Shown here piece after piece: positions 51,062 through 59,392 of a stretch of DNA of 64,000 nt. Origin of the DNA: Verrucomicrobiia bacterium (GTDB lineage: Bacteria; Verrucomicrobiota; Verrucomicrobiia; Limisphaerales; CAIMTB01); contig JAHCBA010000003.1 in the NCBI GenBank assembly GCA_019634625.1, positions 124,001 through 188,000 on the forward strand, read 5' to 3'. The notes under the pieces were generated by a model, which saw only the letters and a list, made by a program, of their open reading frames with translations, searched no databases and was not told the DNA's origin. Made by a program: the position numbers and the translations under genes. Each line of letters begins with the position of its first letter. Position 1 is the first letter of the stretch.

Positions 51062-52876
51062 ATGGCGGCATTTCTGCGACAGCTCTGGCGGTTTGCGCGT
51101 CCCCATCAGCGCCGGTTGTGGCTGGGGTTGGGGTGCGGGCTGATTCATGCCCTGGGCAGCGCGCTGCTGCTGCTGTCGGTGAAGCTGGTGTTCGACGCGA
51201 TCTTTCCGACGGAGGGGGCGCGGACGTTGTCGGATTCGCTGGCGCGGGTTCCGGGGTTTCTGCGGGAGACGCTCGAGGGGGCGATGGCGCATTTGCGGCT
51301 CGAGGCGGATTCGTGGGCGTTGATCGCGGTGATTGCGAGCGTGCCGGTGGCGATGTTGATGCGGGGGATGGGGGCGTTTCTGAGCCTGTACTGCATGCAT
51401 TGGGCGGGGACGGCCACGGTGCATGACGTGCGAGTGGCGATCTTCGGGCATTTGCAGCGGTTGTCGCTCGGGTACTTCCACGGGGCGCGCACGGGGGATC
51501 TGCTGTCGCGGTTGATCAACGATACGGTGGCCGTGCAGCAGGCGGTGTCGCTGGGGTTTTCGACGCTGGCGAAGGATCCGGCGACGATCGTGTCGCTGGT
51601 GGCGTACCTGGTGGTGATGCAGCCGCGGCTGACATCGGTGGCGCTGGTGGTGTTCCCGCTGGTGGTGGTGCCGATCGTGGTTTACGGGCGGAAGGTGCGG
51701 CGGTCCTGGAAGGCGGCCCAGACGCATACGGCCGAGTTGAGCGATCAGATGCAGGAGAACTTCACCGGGGCACGGGTGGTGAAGGCGTTCAATCTCGAGA
51801 CGCTGATGACGGAGCGGTTTGCCGAGACGTCACGCCGAATCACCAGCCAGTTGCGAAGGCTGTTCCGGGCGGCCGAACTGCCGGGGCCGGCGATCGAGGC
51901 GTTCGGTGCGGTGGGGGTGAGCCTCATGCTCTACTACGTGATGCGTTCGCCCGAGGGGGAACGCCCATCGGCGGGGGACTTCTCGTCATTCGTGGGGGCC
52001 CTTTTCCTCCTTTACCAGCCGGTGAAGAACGTGAGCCGGTTGTGGGGGTTGCTCGAACAGGGGCGGGCGGCGGGCGAGCGGCTGTTTCCGATCCTGGCCA
52101 CGCCGCCCGGGATCGAGGAGCGGCCCGATCCGGTGCCGTTCGAGGTCCGGGACGCCGCGATCGAGTTTCGGGATGTCGAGGTGCGGTACGACGACGAGCC
52201 CGTGTTGCGCGATTTCAATCTCACGGTGGCGCCGGGGCAGTTGGTGGCGCTGGTGGGGCCGAGCGGGTCGGGGAAGACGACGGTGACCAACCTGCTGTTG
52301 CGGTTCATCGATCCGAACCGGGGGAGCGTGCGGATTGGCGGGGTGGACCTGCGGGATGTGCGGCTGCGGGACTTGAGGGACCGGATGGCGATTGTCACCC
52401 AGGAGACGCTGCTCTTCAACGACACCATCCGGGCCAACATCCGGATGGGGCGGTTGGGGGCGACCGACGCGGAGATCGAGGCGGCGGCGCGACACGCGCA
52501 CGCGGAGGAGTTCATCCGGGCGCGACCGCAGGGGTACGACGCGCCGATCGGGGAAAGGGGGACGGCGTTGTCGGGGGGCCAGCGCCAGCGCCTGGCGATC
52601 GCTCGGGCGCTGCTGCGGGACGCGCCCATCCTGGTGCTGGACGAGGCCACCAGCGCGCTGGATTCGGAGTCGGAACGATGGGTTCAGGCGGCCTTGGAGG
52701 AATTGACCCAGGGGCGGACCACCTTGTGCATCGCGCACCGGCTATCGACGATTCAGAAGGCGGACCGGATCGTGGTGATGGAGGCGGGTCGGATTGTGGA
52801 CACGGGCACCCATGAGGAATTGCTGGCGCGCGGGGGGCTGTACCGGCGGTTGCATGATCTTCAGTTCGCGGGGTGA
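51062..52876 (+). CDS. MsbA-like ABC exporter, fused permease and ATPase
   Basis: A 604-residue half-transporter. Six membrane helices occupy about residues 1-320 (LGLGCGLIHALGSALLLLSV, VASVPVAML, FSTLAKDPATIVSLVAYLVV). The nucleotide-binding domain has Walker A GPSGSGKTTVTNLLL (about 395), Q-loop MAIVTQETLLFND, signature LSGGQRQRLAIARALL, Walker B ILVLDEATSAL and switch IAHRLST. Family members flip lipid A-core, lipids or drugs outward as homodimers. ATG 51062 is chosen as the start of the typical MsbA-like N-terminus. Confidence 0.93.
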   Translation: MAAFLRQLWRFARPHQRRLWLGLGCGLIHALGSALLLLSVKLVFDAIFPTEGARTLSDSLARVPGFLRETLEGAMAHLRLEADSWALIAVIASVPVAMLMRGMGAFLSLYCMHWAGTATVHDVRVAIFGHLQRLSLGYFHGARTGDLLSRLINDTVAVQQAVSLGFSTLAKDPATIVSLVAYLVVMQPRLTSVALVVFPLVVVPIVVYGRKVRRSWKAAQTHTAELSDQMQENFTGARVVKAFNLETLMTERFAETSRRITSQLRRLFRAAELPGPAIEAFGAVGVSLMLYYVMRSPEGERPSAGDFSSFVGALFLLYQPVKNVSRLWGLLEQGRAAGERLFPILATPPGIEERPDPVPFEVRDAAIEFRDVEVRYDDEPVLRDFNLTVAPGQLVALVGPSGSGKTTVTNLLLRFIDPNRGSVRIGGVDLRDVRLRDLRDRMAIVTQETLLFNDTIRANIRMGRLGATDAEIEAAARHAHAEEFIRARPQGYDAPIGERGTALSGGQRQRLAIARALLRDAPILVLDEATSALDSESERWVQAALEELTQGRTTLCIAHRLSTIQKADRIVVMEAGRIVDTGTHEELLARGGLYRRLHDLQFAG

Positions 52877-53466
52877 TGGGGGGGCGAATGGGGAATGGGG
52901 AATCGTTGGGGGGGGAGGAAAGGTGTGCGCTTCCTGTGCGGAACGTCTGTTCGCGGCGACGCTTACGGGGCGGAGAAGGGTGGGGCTGCTTCGATTCGCC
53001 TTTCTGCGCTGCGCAGGTGCGGACGGGACGTGTTTAATAAGACAGTCGAAATGAAATTGACCGCTCGCATTTAACCAGTCTGGCAGATCGTTGTTGACGA
53101 TCTGCGAGTGGGTCAGAGTGGGCGGTCGAGTGGGTTTTCCGGGGTTGCCGGGAGGGAGGGAAAGGGAATGTGGCGTCAATAATAGAGAGTCTGACTTTAT
53201 GTTTGAGAGCGTCAATAATACTGAGCCTGACTTTATGTTGACGTGCTTCGGAATGTGACGTCAATAAAAAGTGCCTGACCATATAACTAGGTGCGACCCA
53301 ACGCTTCGCGCCATTGTGGCCTCGTGGAACGCGGCCCTCCGAGGCAACGCTGCGCGCTGCGCGAGGTTCGCCGTTCTCCCCACGACTCCGGGATGCACGG
53401 ATGCACGGGTGCACGGGTGCACGGGCCCGAATCGCCAATCCCGAGTCGCCCTGCTGGGCTGCTGGG
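52877..53466. other. Repeat-rich intergenic region
   Basis: About 590 bp between convergent genes with no credible gene. It contains the REP-like array at 53173-53290, four short GTGCACGG-type units at about 53393-53425, and CTCCCCACGACTCCGGGATGC at 53376 onward, which recurs inverted near 55436-55458. The patch 53030-53290 is clearly more AT-rich than its surroundings. Confidence 0.6.
53173..53290. repeat. REP-like array with GCGTCAATAAT...CTGACTTTATG units
   Basis: Units begin at 53173, 53209 and 53258 with [G/A]CGTCAATAA[T/A], each followed after about 10 bases by [GT]CTGAC or CCTGAC and TTTATG or CATATA. This pattern resembles the short palindromic sequences that flank REP-associated tyrosine transposases, but no transposase gene is present in the window. 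It is AT-rich in GC-rich surroundings. Confidence 0.5.
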
Positions 53467-54366
53467 TCAGGATCGGAGGCTGACGGGGACGATTTCGCGT
53501 GGAGAGGGGGCGAGGGCGGGTTGGGAATGGGTGCCGGCCCACTCGAGAAGCCGGGCTTCGACGGCGTCGATGGTTTCGTCGGGGGTTGAGGTGCCGGCGG
53601 TGATGCCGACGGAGTCGCCGGGTTGGAACCATTCGGGCTGGAGATCGCCGGCGGTTTGAACGTGATGGGCACGGGCACCGAAGCGGCGGCAGGTGGCGAC
53701 CAGTTCGCGGGTGTTGTTGCTGTGGGCGCCGCCGACGACGACCACCACATCGCTTTGGGCGGCGATGTCTTCGGCGGCTTGCTGCCGTCGCTTGGTGGGC
53801 AGGCAGACGGTGTCGGCGAACTGGATCTGGCTGTCGGGGAACCGGGTTTGAAGGAGGGCGAGGAGATGGCGAACGCGGGAGAGCGGCTGGGTGGTCTGGG
53901 CCACCACGCCGAATTTTTGGTGGGACGCCACGGAGGCGACATCGGCGTCATCGAGGACGACGTCGAAGGCCGCGAGGTCTTCGGTCATGCCACGCACCTC
54001 GACGTGGTTTCGTTGTCCGACGATCACGGGATGGAAACCTTGTCGCACGAGGGCGGCGAGGCGTTCGTGGGCGAAGCGGACGAGGGGGCAGGTGGCCTCG
54101 ATGAGGCGGTGTCCGCGATCGCGAACTTCGGCGAGGCGCCGTTCCGAGGCGCCGTGGGCGGTGATGACGACGGTGGGGGTCTGCACGGTGTCGAGCCGGG
54201 GTTCGAAGCGGACGCCCTGATGGCGGAGCTGGGAGAGGACGGTTTCGTTGTGGACGAGGTCGCCGAGCACGGTGACGGGGCCGGCGGCAGCCTCCTGGCG
54301 GGCGAGGGTGATGGCGTCGCGGACGCCGAAGCACATGCCGAGATGGGCGGCGCGGAGGATCTTCAT
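53467..54366 (-). CDS. ispH: 4-hydroxy-3-methylbut-2-enyl diphosphate reductase
   Basis: A 299-residue IspH/LytB enzyme that makes IPP and DMAPP in the last step of the MEP isoprenoid pathway. The three Cys that hold the iron-sulfur cluster are seen in HLGMCFGVRDAI (Cys 12), LIEATCPLV (about 93) and FADTVCLPTKRRQQA (about 187). Other family motifs: LGDLVHNETV, VITAHGASE, GQRNHVEVRGM, VGGAHSNNTREL, VGITAGTSTPDETID. Length is near that of the family. A copy of the CTTTG...GGCAAAGT motif lies 29 bp upstream of its start. Confidence 0.95.
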   Translation of the reverse strand: MKILRAAHLGMCFGVRDAITLARQEAAAGPVTVLGDLVHNETVLSQLRHQGVRFEPRLDTVQTPTVVITAHGASERRLAEVRDRGHRLIEATCPLVRFAHERLAALVRQGFHPVIVGQRNHVEVRGMTEDLAAFDVVLDDADVASVASHQKFGVVAQTTQPLSRVRHLLALLQTRFPDSQIQFADTVCLPTKRRQQAAEDIAAQSDVVVVVGGAHSNNTRELVATCRRFGARAHHVQTAGDLQPEWFQPGDSVGITAGTSTPDETIDAVEARLLEWAGTHSQPALAPSPREIVPVSLRS

Positions 54367-54394
54367 GGGCGATGCGGGGGCTGGGGGTTGAGGG

Positions 54395-54410
54395 CTTTGT
54401 TTGGCAAAGT
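54395..54410. promoter_or_regulatory. Putative operator copy upstream of ispH
   Basis: CTTTGTTTGGCAAAGT, an imperfect dyad, matches 14 of 16 bases of the site at 55405-55420. It lies between the end of the regulator gene (54450) and the ispH start (54366), where an ispH promoter operator would sit. The likely binder is the adjacent winged-helix protein; this is inference. Confidence 0.5.
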
Positions 54411-54449
54411 GATGGGGTGGAGGTCCGGGGTGGACTGGAGTGGCGGAGA

Positions 54450-54764
54450 TCAGGGTTGTCGGGGCCGGGTTTGGGCGACGATCTCCTCGAGGAGCAGGAG
54501 GTACCCGGCGAAGGCCTGGCGGCCGGTTGGGGTGAGGGAGTAGCTGGTTGCGGAGCGGCCGCCTTCGAGGGACTTGGTGACGGCGACATACCCGGCCTCG
54601 TGAAGGGTGCGGAGGTGGGTGGTGGCGTTGCCGTCGGTCATGCGGAGGGTGTCGCGGATCTCGGTGAAGAGCAGGGAAGGGGAGGCGGCGAGGAGGGACA
54701 TGATGGCGAGGCGTCCCTTCTCGTGGATGACCCGGTCGAGCTGCAGGAAGGGTTCTGGGTTCAC
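54450..54764 (-). CDS. Winged-helix transcriptional regulator (ArsR/HTH_34 type)
   Basis: A 104-residue one-domain regulator: RVIHEKGRLAIMSLLAASPS, LLFTEIRDTLRMTDGNATTH, LRTLHEAGYVAVTKSLEGGR, SATSYSLTPTGRQAFAGYLL. This is the helix-turn-helix plus wing of the HTH_34/MarR-like family, usually a dimeric repressor. GTG 54764 overlaps the membrane gene stop as GTGA, so the two are co-translated. Paired dyads upstream of the operon and of ispH look like its targets. Confidence 0.85.
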   Translation of the reverse strand: MNPEPFLQLDRVIHEKGRLAIMSLLAASPSLLFTEIRDTLRMTDGNATTHLRTLHEAGYVAVTKSLEGGRSATSYSLTPTGRQAFAGYLLLLEEIVAQTRPRQP

Positions 54765-55417
54765 GCGCGGCGGGCCCGTCGTTCCGTCACCGCCAGGTAG
54801 AGACCGTAGGCGAAGTGAAGTCCGCCGAAGGCGAGGCCCATGACCGCGTGGGCGTGTCGGAGGGAGGGCATGCCGGCGGCGTAGGAGCGGGCGTTGACGT
54901 AGAGGAGGAGGGCGGCGCCGAGGGTGGCGAAGAGCCAGGCGAAGAGTTTGATGCCGCGGGGCATGAAGAATCCGGCGGCGTGGGTGGCGGTGCCGAAGGT
55001 GAGCATCCAGGCGCCGGGGAGCCACCAGGCGTGGAGGGGATCGCGCCAGGCGGGCAGGAGGATGACGAGACCGGCGAGGACACCGGCGAAGAGGGAAGGG
55101 AGCATGGCCTGGGCGACGCGGCGGGCGGGGGGGGACCAGAATGGTTCGGCATCCCGGAGGGCCTGCTGGCGGACGACCCCGAGGGCGAGGGCGAGGGCGA
55201 CCCCGGCGACGACCATCCAGTAGGCGGCGAAGCCGCGGGCGGTGTCGATGTCCTGGAACCAGCCGAAGGCGCCGGCGGCGAGGCCGAGAATTCCGACGGC
55301 GAGGCAGATGGGGGCGAGGGTGCGCCGGTACACGGCGGAGCGCTCCATCAGGTTGCGGATGACTTGGAGAGTGTCGGCCGCCCAGGCGTCTTTCACCGCG
55401 CAAACTTTGCATGGCAA
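54761..55417 (-). CDS. Multi-span membrane protein coupled to the regulator
   Basis: A 218-residue protein with about five membrane helices ([83 protein letters not shown]). ATG 55417 lies inside the dyad at 55404-55420; ATG 55348 ([13 protein letters not shown]) is an alternative that would leave the dyad in the leader. It is co-translated with the winged-helix regulator, and may be the membrane component it controls or responds to. No family is named. Confidence 0.75.
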   Translation of the reverse strand: MPCKVCAVKDAWAADTLQVIRNLMERSAVYRRTLAPICLAVGILGLAAGAFGWFQDIDTARGFAAYWMVVAGVALALALGVVRQQALRDAEPFWSPPARRVAQAMLPSLFAGVLAGLVILLPAWRDPLHAWWLPGAWMLTFGTATHAAGFFMPRGIKLFAWLFATLGAALLLYVNARSYAAGMPSLRHAHAVMGLAFGGLHFAYGLYLAVTERRARRA

Positions 55418-55420
55418 AGT
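55404..55420. promoter_or_regulatory. Putative autoregulatory operator of the regulator operon
   Basis: ACTTTGC-ATG-GCAAAGT is a perfect 7-bp dyad with a 3-bp spacer, at the start of the membrane-protein/regulator operon. A near copy is at 54395-54410 upstream of ispH. The size and symmetry suit a dimeric winged-helix repressor. Confidence 0.6.
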
Positions 55421-55495
55421 CAGGACGTCAACCGGTGCATCCCGGAGTCGTGGGGAGAGGTGCGAACGTCGCGGAGGGTCGCCGCGGCCGGCCGG

Positions 55496-55593
55496 GTTCC
55501 ACGAGGCCGCAAGGGTGTGGAGCGTTGGGTTGAGGACTCGCGGAGCTCGTCCCTCCGATTCGCTGCCTTCTCACCCACAACTCCGGGATGCAC
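55496..55593. repeat. Dispersed intergenic repeat, copy 1
   Basis: GTTCCACGAGGCCGCAAGGG (55496-55515), then GACTCGCGGAGCTCGTCCCT (from 55535) and CTCCGGGATGCAC (55581-55593) recur in the same order at 61316-61411, with a partial copy at 61239-61282. Fragments in inverted orientation occur at about 53320-53402. It sits upstream of the pseudopilin gene. Confidence 0.65.
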
Positions 55594-55694
55594 CGGACGT
55601 CAACGAGGGTGTGAAACGGGGCTTGCCTATCCCGGTGGGATCATTATTGAAATCATTCACGCCCATGATCGATCGAAGCCAAGGAGGGAGGAGC

Positions 55695-56540
55695 ATGATT
55701 TCACATCCGACAACCGTTCCGGCGCGCACGAGCCGCCTGGAGTTTTGCCGTCCTGGATGCCGCCGTCCGGGATTCACGCTGATCGAATTGCTGGTGGTGA
55801 TCGCCATCATTGCGATCCTGGCCAGCATGCTGTTGCCGGCGCTGGCGAAGGCGAAGATGAAGGCGGACCGGATCAAGTGCATGAACAACCTGAAGCAGAT
55901 CGGGTTGTTCATGCAGTTGTACACCGACGACGGGAACGACACGTTTCCGGGGCATCGGAACCACAACCTCACCACCGACGCAGCCGGGCCGTCCCTGACC
56001 AACTGGTGGGGGCGGACGATTGTCGGGTACGGGGACACCAGCGCCAGCAACTACTTCCGGTGCCCGAGCATCAAGGGGCGGCGTCTGGACCACAATCTGC
56101 GCTGGGACTGGGCGTTCGATGCCCACCGGGTGGGGTACGGGATGAACGCCTATTTCCTGGGGTTGCACCCCTACACCCCGCAGAGCGTGAGTGTGGGGGG
56201 CTTCCAGTTCAGTTCAGCGCCGTGGTTCAAGCGGACCAGCATTGTCAGCCCGGCCGAGAACGTCTGTGTGGGCGACTCCATGCCGACGCCGAGTCTGCAG
56301 TGGAGCAGCAGCCTGTGGTGGCCGACGTCGGGGATGCGGGATGGCACGGGGAATTCGTTTCTGGAGGGCATCGACAACACCCGGCATGGCAACAACGGCG
56401 TTGTGGTCTTCAACGACGGGCATGCCGAGGTGCGAAAGAGCACCTCGATCAATCCGCCGGTGGACCCGTTGACCGGGGGCGCCCGGGGCCTGATCAACTC
56501 GCGCTACTGGGATCCGCTGCAGCGGGCGGGGCAGCAGTAG
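55695..56540 (+). CDS. Type II pseudopilin-like protein (DUF1559-like)
   Basis: A 281-residue protein with AAGGAGGGAGG just before ATG 55695. After a 34-residue leader comes the prepilin site [20 protein letters not shown]; cleavage follows G at about 34. The typical planctomycete/verrucomicrobial continuation is [20 protein letters not shown] and [19 protein letters not shown]. The C-terminal part has the '[16 protein letters not shown]' pattern of these proteins. They are exported pilin-like proteins of unknown role and form large paralogue families in the phylum. Confidence 0.88.
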   Translation: MISHPTTVPARTSRLEFCRPGCRRPGFTLIELLVVIAIIAILASMLLPALAKAKMKADRIKCMNNLKQIGLFMQLYTDDGNDTFPGHRNHNLTTDAAGPSLTNWWGRTIVGYGDTSASNYFRCPSIKGRRLDHNLRWDWAFDAHRVGYGMNAYFLGLHPYTPQSVSVGGFQFSSAPWFKRTSIVSPAENVCVGDSMPTPSLQWSSSLWWPTSGMRDGTGNSFLEGIDNTRHGNNGVVVFNDGHAEVRKSTSINPPVDPLTGGARGLINSRYWDPLQRAGQQ

Positions 56541-56564
56541 GCGCGGCAGGCCGGGCCGGGGGGG

Positions 56565-57341
56565 CTACCACCAGAACGCTGGGGATGACTGGTTGGGGGA
56601 TGTCCGGACGCGCATGAGGTTGAACTTCCGCCATTCGACGTGGCCGTCGAGCATGAGGAGGTTGCCGCCTTCGGGGAGTTTGCCGGTGCTGTTGAGGTGG
56701 GCGGCCTGGTGGCCGCGCCAGCCGCCATCGACGCGGACGTAGCTGTTGCGGGTGCGCTCCTGTTCGTTCTCGCCATTGGACAGGGTGGCATCGGCGGCGA
56801 CCACGCGGGCGGAAGGGCCGGGGTCATACATCGTTCCGTCGGACATGCGCCAGGGGGCGGGCTGCATGGATTCGGTGATATTGGTGGCGCGGACCCGGCC
56901 CGATCCCTGGAAGGCCACGGCGTAGCCGACCACGCGATAGCCGGTGGCGTTGTCGGCGGCGACTTCGCCGAGGTTGCCGGTGGTGAAGGCCCAGAGTTCG
57001 TCGTTGTTCTGCTTCGAGAAGCCGGGGCAGTAGAGGATGTTGCGGGTGCCGCCGTTGCGGACGAAGGCGTTGGCGGCGGCGGCGGGGAGGTCCCAGGGCC
57101 AGGCGGCGCCGGTGCAATTGGGGAAGCGTTCGCGGGGGTCTTCGTCGGCGTACATGCGGATGGCGAGGCCGAGCTGGCGGATATTGCTCATGCACTTGAC
57201 CTGGACGGCCTTGGTCTTGGCGCGGGCGAGGGCGGGCAGGAGCATGCTGGCGAGGATGGCAATGATGGCGATGACCACCAGCAGTTCGATGAGGGTGAAC
57301 CCGCGGCGGGCCGAGGCTGGAAGACGTGGGGAACGATTCAT
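56565..57341 (-). CDS. Type II pseudopilin-like protein, second copy
   Basis: A 258-residue paralogue of the convergent gene at 55695. Prepilin motif [20 protein letters not shown] at about residues 11-30, [40 protein letters not shown], then a variable domain ending [20 protein letters not shown], which includes the H-V-E-W end motif. The 24-bp gap between the two stops means they share a terminator region. They are probably surface-exposed after prepilin peptidase cleavage. Confidence 0.88.
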   Translation of the reverse strand: MNRSPRLPASARRGFTLIELLVVIAIIAILASMLLPALARAKTKAVQVKCMSNIRQLGLAIRMYADEDPRERFPNCTGAAWPWDLPAAAANAFVRNGGTRNILYCPGFSKQNNDELWAFTTGNLGEVAADNATGYRVVGYAVAFQGSGRVRATNITESMQPAPWRMSDGTMYDPGPSARVVAADATLSNGENEQERTRNSYVRVDGGWRGHQAAHLNSTGKLPEGGNLLMLDGHVEWRKFNLMRVRTSPNQSSPAFWW

Positions 57342-57588
57342 GACGGGTTGTTGGAAGGGCAGGAAAGGATTGGCTTGGGGCGGAGTCGCACGGGGAATCG
57401 GGATGTTTGTGCTGGATGGAGGGGGATGCGTGCAACCTCAATCTGAGGACCTCTATCTGAGGATCGAGGGATTTGCCTTGGCTGGTGGGGCCCGCCGATT
57501 ACCTTCGCGGGACCTTGCTTCCTGTCGCCGGGGGTCGGGGTGCGGCATTCCGTGGGGATGTCGGGCGGACGGCGGTGCCTGCAGGCCC

Positions 57589-59379
57589 ATGGACACAGCT
57601 CATATTCGTAATTTTTCGATCATCGCGCACATCGACCACGGGAAGACGACGTTGTCGGACCGGCTGCTGCAGCGGACGGGGACGGTGGCGGAGCGGGACA
57701 TGCAGGCGCAGTTGCTGGACGCGATGGATCTGGAGCGGGAACGTGGGATCACGATCAAGGCGCATCCGGTGACGATGTATTACCGGGCGCGGGACGGGGA
57801 GGAGTACGAGCTGAACCTGATCGACACGCCGGGGCACGTGGATTTTGCGTACGAGGTGTCGCGGAGTTTGAGCGCGTGCGAGGGGGCGTTGCTGATCATC
57901 GATGCGGCCCAGGGGGTGGAGGCGCAGACGGTGGCGAACGTGCACCTGGCGATGAAGCAGAACCTGACGATCATCCCGGTGATCAACAAGATCGACCTGC
58001 CGCATGCGGACGTGGCGCAGGCGCGTCAGCAGCTCGAGGAGATTCTGGCGATTCCGGCGGACACGGCGATTGCGGCGAGTGCGAAGCAGGGGATCGGGAT
58101 TGACGACATTCTCGAGGCGATTGTGGCGCGGGTTCCGCCGCCGAAGCCGACCGGGGCGCCGTCGTTGCAGACACTGGTGTTCGACAGCTATTTCGACACG
58201 TACAAGGGGGTGGTCTCCCATGTGCGGGTGTTCAACGGCGAGCTGCGGGCGGGGACGCAGTTGAAGCTGCTGCATTCGGGCCGGACGGTGGAGATCAAGG
58301 AGGTGGGCAGCTTCAATCCGAAGCCGTATGTGCGGGACTGCCTGACGACGGGCGAGACCGGGTACATGACGGCGAACATCAAGAGCCCGAAGGACGTGAA
58401 GATGGGGGACACGCTGACGGATCCGCGTCATCCGTCGCCTCCGTTGCCGGGGTTTCAGGAGGTGCATCCGATGGTGTTTTCGGGGATTTACCCGATCAAC
58501 CCGGCGGATTTCGGGCATTTGAAGGCGGCGCTGGAGAAGTTGCAGCTCAACGACTCGGCCTTTGTATTTCAGACGGAGTCGTCGGTGGCGCTGGGGTTTG
58601 GGTTTCGCTGCGGGTTTCTGGGGTTGCTGCACATGGAGATTGTGCAGGAGCGGCTGCGGCGGGAGTACGGGATGGACATCATCGCGACGTATCCGTCGGT
58701 GGTGTACCGGGTGATGATGACGGACGGGGAGATCAAGGAGGTGGACAACCCGGCGTTCATGCCCGAGGTGACGTACATCGAGGCCATTGAGGAGCCGATG
58801 GTGAAGTCGTTTGTGATCACGCCGAACGAGTACATCGGGGACCTGATGAACCTGATTTCGGAGAAGCGGGGTGTGATTGCGCACACGGAGACGCTGGATA
58901 CGAGGCGGGTGATGCTGACGGGTCGGATTCCGCTGAACGAGATCCTGATCGACTTCCATGACCGCATCAAATCGATCACCCGGGGGTACGGGTCGATGGA
59001 TTACGAGACGGCCGGGTACGAGGTGTCGGACATGGTGAAGCTGGACATGCTGGTGAACGGGGAGTCGGTGGATGCCTTTTCGTGCATTGTTCACCGGTCG
59101 AAGGCGGAAGGGCGGGGGCGGGCGCTGGCGGCCAAGTTGAAGGACGTCATTCCGCGGCAGCAGTACCAGGTGGCGATCCAGGGGGCGATCGGCGGGAAGA
59201 TCATCGCACGGGAGTCCATCAGTGCGCTGCGCAAGGACGTCACCGCGAAGTGTTACGGGGGCGACATTTCGCGGAAGCGGAAGCTGTTGGAGAAGCAGAA
59301 GGAGGGAAAGAAGCGGATGAAGTCGATCGGGTCGGTGAACATCCCGCAGGAAGCCTTCATCGAGGTGCTCAAGGCCTGA
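57589..59379 (+). CDS. lepA: Elongation factor 4 (LepA)
   Basis: A 596-residue translational GTPase, close to the 597-600 of the family. ATG 57589 begins MDTAHIRNFSIIAHIDHGKT, the canonical start. G1 AHIDHGKTT, G2 region DLERERGITIKAHPV, G3 DTPGHVDF, G4 NKIDLPHA, G5 SAKQGIGI. Domain II and the LepA C-terminal domain follow (FMPEVTYIEAIEEPMVKSFV, CYGGDISRKRKLLEKQKEGK), ending PQEAFIEVLKA. It back-translocates or remodels stalled ribosomes. The signal peptidase gene follows 13 bp downstream, the classic lepA-lepB order. Confidence 0.97.
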   Translation: MDTAHIRNFSIIAHIDHGKTTLSDRLLQRTGTVAERDMQAQLLDAMDLERERGITIKAHPVTMYYRARDGEEYELNLIDTPGHVDFAYEVSRSLSACEGALLIIDAAQGVEAQTVANVHLAMKQNLTIIPVINKIDLPHADVAQARQQLEEILAIPADTAIAASAKQGIGIDDILEAIVARVPPPKPTGAPSLQTLVFDSYFDTYKGVVSHVRVFNGELRAGTQLKLLHSGRTVEIKEVGSFNPKPYVRDCLTTGETGYMTANIKSPKDVKMGDTLTDPRHPSPPLPGFQEVHPMVFSGIYPINPADFGHLKAALEKLQLNDSAFVFQTESSVALGFGFRCGFLGLLHMEIVQERLRREYGMDIIATYPSVVYRVMMTDGEIKEVDNPAFMPEVTYIEAIEEPMVKSFVITPNEYIGDLMNLISEKRGVIAHTETLDTRRVMLTGRIPLNEILIDFHDRIKSITRGYGSMDYETAGYEVSDMVKLDMLVNGESVDAFSCIVHRSKAEGRGRALAAKLKDVIPRQQYQVAIQGAIGGKIIARESISALRKDVTAKCYGGDISRKRKLLEKQKEGKKRMKSIGSVNIPQEAFIEVLKA

Positions 59380-59392
59380 GCCGAATTCGAAC

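Noticed and set aside
48891-51143. 750-codon plus-strand frame over the PVC dehydrogenase gene
   Set aside because: No family motifs; the minus strand has a signal peptide and propeller motifs.
53467-54543. Plus-strand 306-codon frame over ispH
   Set aside because: ispH with its three cluster Cys is clear on the minus strand; the plus frame is a mirror.
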